64,000 nt of DNA from Conus ventricosus. Its lineage: Eukaryota; Mollusca; Gastropoda; Neogastropoda; Conidae. The stretch is taken from positions 43,844,319-43,908,318 of the forward strand of contig CM031626.1 in NCBI GenBank assembly GCA_018398815.1, in the 5' to 3' direction. The notes under the pieces were generated by a model that was given only the letters and a program-made list of their open reading frames with translations, did not search any database and was not told where the DNA came from. Below, piece after piece: positions 56,481 through 64,000 of this stretch; position 1 is the first letter of the stretch, and each line of letters starts with the position of its first letter. Both the position numbers and the translations under genes were made by a program.

Positions 56481-58326
56481 CTATTCTCTCTCCCCTGCTG
56501 CGGACTTTGAGAGGATGTGTTGGATTTGCTTTGGTTTTTGTACGGGAACAGCCCAATAATTTCATTCCTCATGTTTAAAAACATTAAAAAAAAATCCTTC
56601 CCAAAGAGTAGACTTCAAAATTGAAAAAAACCAACTGTACAAACCTTTTAGAAAAGGGTTTCAAAAAAAACGGAATCTCTCTTATTTTTGCGAAAATTTG
56701 GGGGCCTGCCCCCCTCTAAACTCATAAAAAAGCAAAACAAATTGTCAGGTACTCAAATGCTCGTCAAGTTTTGTCAGCTTAAAAATCTCCCACTGTTTTT
56801 GTTCTGCCATGATTAAAATATTATATAAACAAAACCAACCTTCAAAAAACCCCCGGTAAATATCTTCTCCTACACCACACACCTTCAATGACAAACAACC
56901 CGGTTTCTGAGTGGGGGGGCCAAAAGTGGGAGTGACACTAAACATCAAAACATTCCTAACACACTGGCGCGCTGTCAACTGAAAGAATACGCCCCCCCCT
57001 CACCCCCCACCCCTCACCTGGCAACCCCCCCTCTCCTGCTTTTTTTGATTTTTTGGTCGTTTGGTGCGCTGTGTGAACGAAGGTACACGTCCGCTAGCTG
57101 TAAATTAAGCGAGGTTTCGGCCTCACCCATCTGTTAACATATTTTTTGTAGGTTAGAAATTAGTCAAATAAGTGTGGGGGATTTTTTGTTAAAAATAAAA
57201 ACTTTTTTCGCCTAATATAAAACACGTTTTTAAAAAGCTAACTTGTTTTTTCCCTTGAACCAACAATTTTTTAAAATTTACCGTTCTTTTCCAAAAGCTT
57301 TAGTTCACTTTTTCTTTTTTCTAAAAAAACAATCTCCCCCGGTTTCACAACATCAGTTAAAGTAAAATTATGGCCTCGAATAACAACCCGTTCTTCAGAA
57401 ACTTTTAGCCATTTTAAAATAACACAAGTAAAACACGTGGTCACAAACAGAGCGCAAGCCCCAAAGAAACCCAAAAGGGCGCCTAGTCTGCACGGACAGC
57501 CTCTTTTCGATGTGTCGACGTGGAAATCATTTTCATGAAACCCCTTTGAAAACCCGGGGCCGAGTGTCTTCTTTCACAACATGCTTCGCCACCTTCAAGA
57601 CAACTCCAGTTAAGCGCAATAGAACAGGAAAGAGGCGGCTCTCGCTGTATAGCGGGAAAACTGTTAGTCACCCCCGCTTGGGGGGCAACATGTGAATATT
57701 TGGGCTTGCCTTCACTGACTATCAACTAATTCTTTCAAAAAATTTTCTTAACATGCAGTTAAAGAAAAACTTATACCCTCGAAAACAAAACCTGTTCTTC
57801 GAAAATTTTTAGCCTTTTTAAAATAACAAAGTAAAACCCCAAAAGGGGGTCAAAAACAGAGCGCAGTAAAAACACACACCTTCTTGAGTAGTGGCCAAAA
57901 CACAATGCCCGCCCCAGTTGTGTGGGTGACACCCCTCGATCTGTTTGTCACGGGAAATCTAATTTTCTGATGCAATGTGGTGTAACCACTGAGTGTGCTT
58001 GTTTAAAAAAGCACAGGCTGGGTGCAAACTGCCGCACCGTTTAATGATCAGATTTCCCCCCGTGTACAAATTTTGTAGGGGAATTAGTCGAAGGTGGGGC
58101 GGATTTTTTTCTTTTAATTGAGGGGAAAAAGAGTGGTGTGTGTTGTGTGTGGTTGTCTGTCTGCCCCCCTCTCTCCTGTCTCTCTTTTTTGTCTCTCTCT
58201 TCTCTTCTGTCTGCCGGTGTTTCTCTCCCCCTCTCCCCCCTTCCCCCACGGAAAAGGCGTTTTTTTAGGCCACTTTCCCCCCAAAAATTGGGGAGGAGCA
58301 AGTGGCCCAGAACAGAAATTTCCCTG
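56481..58326. other. Poor-quality, homopolymer-rich DNA
   Basis: No gene supported. A ~100-bp segment occurs twice, at about 57355-57456 and 57757-57862 (sharing AACCCGTTCTTC/AACCTGTTCTTC, TTTAAAATAACA and CAAAAACAGAGCGCA), with indels in A, C and G runs between copies. CT-rich sequence spans 58160-58260. Confidence 0.5.
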
Positions 58327-59041
58327 TTCCAAGGGGGCACAGATTTAAAAAATGCCAAAAAAGAATGTGTATGTGGTGTGCGCGCGCGACCGTGCGTGTA
58401 TGTGAGTGGTGAGTGTTGTGTGTTCAAGCCCAGCTTCCTTACTATGGGAGCTCTTTAATGATTCAGTTTGTCTTTTATGGTTTCCCCTTTCCCTTTAGCC
58501 AACATTGTCTTTAGTGTGAAAAAACATTGGGAGACCCCATTGAAAGGGAGACATGAGAACCCATAATTACATGTCAGTGAAATTTACAGGAAAAGTAATG
58601 GGGCAAAAAACTTTTGAAAGATCTTTTCACATAGTAAAAAATTAGTGTGGGGGTATTTTTCAAAAAGTACTTAAAAAGTCAGATAGAACTGACTCCAAAA
58701 TTTCCAAGTAAAAGTAATAATTAGTGATCTGTAATCTTGTGCGTTTAAATACCACACACACACAAACAAAAAACAAACACACACCACAACACACACACTG
58801 CTTTGGAAACCAAAATGACACAAACTAGAAAACAACTCAAAAAAGTCAGAGCTGTTTCATTCAAAAAATTTTTCCCGTTTTTTTTTTTTTTTAAACTCCA
58901 TTTTGGTTAAAATACATGAAAAGTCAAAGGGGAACACTAGCATAAAATACATGAAAAATAAAGGAATCCTAGCATGCACACATTTTGCACCAAAAAGCTA
59001 GCATTGAAAGTACACTTTTAAATCATAAATTTTAATGAAAC
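58327..59041. repeat. Sequence duplicated across the gap (right copy)
   Basis: Counterpart of 53816-54558. Most differences are single-base losses or lengthened homopolymers (for example GATCATTTCAC against GATCTTTTCAC), which is more like uncorrected long-read error than ordinary divergence. Confidence 0.85.
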
Positions 59042-60890
59042 AATGTATCCCAAATATTTTCCTAAACAATCTGAAACACAAATTCACACACAACCCTGCG
59101 CTTAAATAAAAAAAAAAATCTAGAAAAAGTGGTTTGTTTCCCCCAAGAAAATAACAAAAAAGTAAAAGGACAAGACACATGCATTTTAACCTCTTGGGTC
59201 TTTTTAAGGGAAAGAAAAAATTTTTCTTTAAATTGGTAAGTGATATTTTGGCCATCTGGCCCATAGCACAAATTTTCAAGATGATTTTTTTTTCTTTATT
59301 TTTATCTGACCCCTTTGAGGGGACAAAGATGAAACGAACTGGGAAAATAGAAAACTATTTTAAGATGATTTTTTTCTCCAAGAAACTGTTTTAAAAAAAA
59401 AAATATTATTTTCAGATGATCTTTTTCTCCAGTATATCTTCAGCTTGTATCTGTTCCCTATGAGGGGACAAAAAGGAAGCAAAACTGTTAAAATTGAAAG
59501 TTTTTAAGATGAAAAATTTTCCCCCCCTACATACATTTGAGATTTTATTTTGGGCAAAAAAAACTGTGTCAGTGGGTTTTCCATGAAAATTGTCTGTCTT
59601 CCTCCCGTATTATTTTTCAAGTGGAGATTTGTAAAAAAAACAAAAAAAGAAAAAAAACCCCTTTTTTATTTATATCTGTGGGCATTGTATTCTCGAGTTT
59701 TAAAAAAATTGATTCGAAATTCAGTGCACACTATTAAAATTCTACTATGTTTGTGTATGTGATTCAAGAGCACTTGTTTTTCCCCGCAGTGCACACATGC
59801 TGGTTTATGTACACATGCATGAGCATACAATTAAAAAAGAATTCCCACAATGATGATTTAAAAAAGGAAAAATTAACTGCAAGGTAACACAGCGTACTGT
59901 ATCAAAATGACACATCACTTTGCGTTACAACCCCCAAACAAAAATGATCAGTGCAAAAATTGAAAACACAAACCCCACACAAAACCCCACACACCACACC
60001 CCACACAAACACAACAACACACACACCAACCACAACAAAATTTGATTGGATATAAGAACATTTTTTTTCCCGCAGTGTTACCAATGAAACTGAGTTTTGC
60101 AAAAAGTGTGGTTTAAAAAAACACACCATTATTTAAAAAAGACTGGTTTACAAGAGAAAAAATTTCCTGAAAAAAATTTAAAAAAAGCTGTAAATGACAA
60201 CACTATTTTGATTTTTGTGTTACCCATCAAGACAGACAATAAAAAATTTACACACGTTTTTTGAAAAAAACAGGGGGAAAAAGCACAACCTTACATTGAA
60301 TGCATATTTCCAATCACTAATGCAAAAGGTATTAGTGAACTTCTTTTTCAGAACCAAAAAAAACAAATTTTAAGTGACAAGATGACTGCAAGTGAAAAAA
60401 ATAGTAGGGGAAAATCTTGGTCATTTTGGGTGTTAAATGTGTACACACTTTAAAACTCCAACTTTGAGTTAAATTTGTTTCAAATTTTTAATTGCACACT
60501 GTGCGCAGATTAACCTACAGACATCAAGTAAAAATAGTTGTTATACATAATATTTTTATTCTTATGAGAGAAAATTTTTTTTTTCACAGTAGTTAAAAAA
60601 ACTGTCACATTAAAACAAAAAACATTCTAATGCCCTGCAGTTGAGGGGATCAAATATGTTTTGGATTTTTTAAAAACGGGATGTACCTTCCTTTTTTCTT
60701 TTTTTCCCCCCTTTTCCAACCACTCCCCCCCTTTCCTCAACCCTCTCCCGCCATAGACAAAACTATTGTTTTATGTCAAGAGTTTTTTTGTTTTTTTTTA
60801 AAACTTTTGATGTTATTATTTGTTTTTGTTTTTATTTATTTATTTTTAAAATTTTTTTTTTGTTTTTTTGTTTTTGCTCTATTTTTCTAC
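59042..60890. other. AT-rich, homopolymer-rich DNA, no gene
   Basis: Includes a ~130-bp segment repeated about twice at 59280-59520 (TTGAGGGGACAAAGATGAA / ATGAGGGGACAAAAAGGAA, with AGATGATTTTTTTCTCC between). No conserved coding motif. Confidence 0.5.
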
Positions 60891-60894
60891 CAAT

Positions 60895-61050
60895 CAAAAA
60901 CCCTGCTTTCAGCACAAAAACCCCCGCTTTTTAGAAACAAAAAACCCCCGCATTTTTAGCATCAAATACCCCTGCAGTTTCAGCATCAAATCCCCCGCAG
61001 TTTCAATCAAATACCCCCCGCGTTTCAAATCAAATCCCCCGCAGATTGTT
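60895..61050. repeat. ~25-bp tandem repeat (~6 copies)
   Basis: Units of the type ACCCCCGCAGTTTCAGCATC plus AAAT, with variable C and A run lengths. Confidence 0.85.
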
Positions 61051-61172
61051 TCGTTTGTTTTTTCCCGTAATGAAAGACTGTTATATCAATAGATTTGGAC
61101 AAAATTAAAAAAAAAAGTTCTTTAATTTTCTTTCTTTTTTTTTGCTCATGTTTGTGGCTTGTGGCCTTTAAG

Positions 61173-61333
61173 GTATGCACCTGCCAAGGAAAGCAAAAAA
61201 TCCCCTGCGAAAGCAGAGGAAGAGGAAATAGTTCCTCAGTCTGAAGAGAAAAATATCTTTAAATGCGTGTCATGCAATTTTAATAAGAAATACAAACTTC
61301 ATGATGTAATTATCTTTCTAAACTTTAAAAAAG
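61173..61333 (+). CDS. Possible internal exon, unknown protein
   Basis: A T-rich tract (TTTCTTTCTTTTTTTTTGCT) and TTTAAG acceptor precede a 161-base open segment in the frame YAPAKESKKSPAKAEEEEIV, later FKCVSCNF. It ends AAG/GCAAGT, a consensus GC-type 5' splice site. Lys/Glu-rich sequence followed by a CxxC pair could be a linker into a zinc-binding domain. No neighbouring exon is identified, and the region has sequence-quality problems, so this is tentative. Confidence 0.28.
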
Positions 61334-61339
61334 GCAAGT

Positions 61340-62270
61340 ATTTTTAGTTTCACTTGATTACATAATGAAAAAAAACATGAAATGATGCAAGACCACAGAC
61401 AGCACACAAAAAAAGTAAACCCACACACAAAAAGAGAACATGCTGAGAAAAAATAAAAGTTAATAAAATTTGTTTATAACTTTTTCCCTTTTGCATTTGA
61501 TAATGAAAAAAACAATGTATGGCACCTCACACCCCTTCTTAACGCATAACCTGTGTGGGGGGTTGTTGTGTGTGTGTGGGGGGGGGGGGGGGGGTTTTAC
61601 AATGGGGGTTTGATGCTTTGGTTTGGGCAACTCAGTTGTTTGTGGGAAATCTTCACTGTCACCAAGCCATGTTGCCCAGTATTAAAATTTTAAATTCCAC
61701 ATCTAAAATCAAAAAATTTCACGGAATAATGAAAACCCTGAATGACTGAATCTGATTTTTCCCCCCATGTTTCTTTGCTGCTGAAAGTGTGCAAAACACC
61801 GCAGCACCACACTTTAAATAAATTACAAAAAAAATTTGAAAAAGCTATGCCTTTTGAATCAAAAAAAAAAATTTTTCAAGTCTTGTACATCTAGTGAATG
61901 CTGCTTCAATGTTGCATTATGAACATTTTAAAAAATTTAAACAGGAAATTTGAAAAATTCCTTTGCTTTGAAAAACCGAGTGTTCCAGTTGGGGGGGGGT
62001 TGTGATTTTAATTCAGCACCCAGCCATCAAAAAACGCACTTATAGCTAAAGGTTTTGTGCATCTAATGGAAGGGTATGGCTTGCCCCGAGACAAGGAAAT
62101 CACGAGTGTAGGTCAAATCCTTTAACCTTTCCCAAATTTTGGCGATGCGAGATTCACTCCCCATCTAACTTGTACTGTATTGATGTTCTTTTTTGCTTCG
62201 ATCTTCTGCATGGGGCTGAAAAACAAGGCCAAACAACGAACGCGCCAGTGAAAGTAGAGAGGAAATGGCC
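61340..62270. other. No recognisable gene
   Basis: AT-rich; a G-run near 61579-61594; short frames only. Confidence 0.4.
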
Positions 62271-62400
62271 GTCCCCGGGGGAAAAGGTCCCTTCCCCAAT
62301 ATGGAGGTTGCCATTCGCTTCGGTAGAAAATGACGTCATCGCCGAAACCTATAAAATAACTCAAAAATCTTTGACCCCTGGCACCATCGGATATATTTCT
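62270..62400 (+). promoter_or_regulatory. Promoter-like block: YY1-type site, CRE, TATA
   Basis: CCAATATGGAGG (reverse-type YY1 core), TGACGTCA (62331-62338) and TATAAAATA (62350-62358) occur in this order in a locally GC-richer island. About 85 bases downstream is AAATGGCTAACTGCAACG (ATG at 62443) followed by GTGAGG, a plausible 5' splice site after a very short coding start (MANCN). The gene it would serve cannot be followed in this window. Confidence 0.4.
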
Positions 62401-63350
62401 CCCGTTTTTTTTCCTTTTTTTTTCATTTTTTTTTTTGCCGAAATGGCTAACTGCAACGGTGAGGTAGATAGCGGTGTTTGCCCCCATGAAGGGTGATAAC
62501 AAAATTTTTAGGGGTTTGGGTTTCATTTTTTAAAATCACAGTACAGGTAAATCTTAAAATTTGTTTGAAAAGAAGGAAAATTCATGAAATTCAGAGCAAA
62601 ACTGATATATTTGGGAATATTTTTAAAAATGATTTCTGAAAAAATTGGGAAAAACTTTTGCGAAATTTTTAGAAAGATCTTTAACCCCTTGTGAAGTATT
62701 TTACCTCCCGAAAAAAACCCTAAGTAACTAACTAAAAAAAAATTGTTTTAGAAATCATTTTTTGAACATGTGAAGTCCAAAAATTCCCTTTTTTCTTTTT
62801 TTGTTTTTTTTCAAGTTTGTTCAAAATGGTTTGGGTAAAACAGGCAAAATATTAATTTTCGTGTGTCCAAACAAGAAGCTTTTGAGCTGGATTTTGAAAT
62901 GATGTGCTTCAAAACAGAAGTCTTACATGTAAAAGTGTTTCCTTTGGCTGGCATTTTGAAATGATGTGACTTCAAACAGAATACTTAATGTATAAAGTGA
63001 TTCTGCAGATTCAAGATGGACTGCAAAAAAAATCAGTCGCAGAATGTCCTTTTAATGTCATATGTTTTAAGAATATGCATGAATCAAGACAAATGCTATA
63101 GCAGTTTTTTTAACACACACCACAACCCCAAGAGAAAAAGCATGCACATGCGGTGCACACACACAACAAAAACATGCACCCAAAAGCAGCAACACCACAA
63201 CAAAAACACATTTCAACAATCAAAAAGTTTACTCTGGTTGACCCCAAATACCGCTGGATCTGGCGGCTTGCCGCTTTATGCCCGATTGCCTGTAAGGGAG
63301 TGGGGCCCCCCAGTTATAACTGATGACCCACATGCTTATATTGACCCCAC
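62401..63350. other. Mostly featureless; two short oddities
   Basis: A ~64-bp segment occurs twice at about 62890-63000 (TTTTGAAATGATGTG followed by CTTCAAA.CAGA). The frame ending at 63357 (SGGLPLYARLPVREWGPPVI and following) is protein-like in composition but unassigned. Confidence 0.35.
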
Positions 63351-63354
63351 ATTT

Positions 63355-63560
63355 TGAGGTGACCCAACTTCTCTGTAGTGTGACCAACTTCTCTGTGTGT
63401 GACTACATTTTCTGTAGTATGACCTAACTTTTTTCTGTAGTGTGACCAACTTTCCCGGTATGACCTAACATTCTCTGTTGTATGACCTAACATTCTCTGT
63501 AGTGTGACCTAACATTCTCTGTAGTATGACCTAACATTCTCTGTAGTATGACCTAACATT
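63355..63560. repeat. 22-bp tandem repeat (~9 copies)
   Basis: Unit GTATGACCTAACATTCTCTG plus TA; left units are more diverged (CCAACTTCTCTG). Confidence 0.92.
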
Positions 63561-63565
63561 CTCGC

Positions 63566-63630
63566 AGTAGTTTGAGTTTGAACATAACATTTGAGTTTGA
63601 ACATAACATTTGAGTTTGAACATAACATAC
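63566..63630. repeat. 19-bp tandem repeat (3 copies)
   Basis: Unit TTTGAACATAACATTTGAG, directly after the 22-bp array. Confidence 0.9.
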
Positions 63631-63714
63631 CATGTTATAATTTGGCATATATGCATAAGAGCCCTTTAAAAAAAAAAAAAAAGTAAACCCATTACTAAAC
63701 GGTCCATATGGAAC

Positions 63715-64000
63715 CTGCTAACTTCTTTTACTTTGTAGTGTTGGTATTTGTTTGGAAGCAGTATTCTTCCCAATGCTTATCAAGCTTGCTTTTGAAATTG
63801 TTAATGTTCCTGCAGTGACAATAGTGCTAGGTAGTGGTATTATAATTGTTAATGTTCCTGCAGTGACAATAGTGCTAGGTAGTGGTATTATAATTGTTAA
63901 TGTTCCTGCAGTGACAATAGTGCTAGGTAGTGTTCCAAATATAATTGTTAATGTTCCTGCAGTGACAATAGTGCTAGGTAGTGGTAATATAATTGTTAAT
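63715..64000 (-). pseudogene. CR1-like LINE C-terminus with 48-bp internal repeats
   Basis: On the minus strand NNFKSKLDKHWEEYCFQTNT ends at a stop near 63735, the usual end of CR1-type ORF2. Immediately upstream LPSTIVTAGT (coding for the preceding segment, shifted by one base) is repeated: a 48-bp unit with ACTACCTAGCACTATTGTCA and CTGCAGGAACATTAACAATT occurs about four times to the window edge. The element continues beyond the window. Confidence 0.82.

Noticed and set aside
62122..62526. 134-residue minus-strand frame
   Set aside because: Overlaps promoter-like sequence on the other strand, has Lys runs from poly-T, and shows no recognised domain.

Overview
This is eukaryotic, animal-type genomic DNA, and a marine mollusc, probably a gastropod, is my best guess. 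The grounds are one receptor gene of the LDLa/LRR/7TM type (GRL101-like, best known from molluscs), CR1/jockey-type LINEs with trinucleotide tails, mag- and gypsy-type Ty3 elements, CCCTAA telomere-like repeats and very dense microsatellites and minisatellites. The organism call is inference; no database was searched. There are no operons, bacterial genes or CRISPR arrays.

Layout. 1-6237: CT-rich low-complexity DNA, then a 5'-truncated, frameshifted Ty3/gypsy pol on + with a probable 1.0 kb 3' LTR. 6405-10955: an ~87-95 bp tandem repeat split by a structurally complete 4.16 kb LTR retrotransposon on the minus strand (matching LTRs, PBS, PPT and 5-bp target duplication). 12600-14940: a tRNA-headed dispersed repeat swollen by two minisatellites (44 bp and 37 bp). 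15017-18796: the only substantial host-type gene, a GRL101-like receptor on the minus strand, apparently without long introns and broken by about three frameshifts. 18785-38420: a repeat-rich stretch with direct-terminal-repeat elements inside (TA)n, LINE fragments, many minisatellites, a foldback element and an interstitial telomere-like array. 38564-42232: one 21-bp minisatellite split by a ~2.3 kb solo LTR. 43989-44495: a small TIR element. 44540-53330: three CR1-like LINEs in a row on the minus strand. 53380-53765: a CRE/YY1-containing sequence followed by a degraded THAP zinc-finger domain. 54559-54658: a 100-base gap. 54659-56115: a LINE 3' end with RNase H. 56120-64000: A/T-homopolymer-rich sequence that looks poorly base-called and includes an indel-ridden second copy of the sequence left of the gap, two possible exon or promoter signals, and another LINE tail at the right edge.

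Main theme. Many tandem arrays here appear to have grown from a single unit inside a dispersed repeat that is also present un-amplified elsewhere in the window: the 44-bp, 37-bp and ~147-bp arrays, the 48-bp array in a LINE C-terminus, and a (GA)n(GT)n grown inside a ~115-bp repeat. Two arrays were later split by LTR elements with perfect 5-bp target duplications. I did not find a convincing new multi-gene system. The most interesting protein-level feature is a fourfold repeat of nine residues, or alternatively a repeated splice donor, in the third intracellular loop of the receptor.
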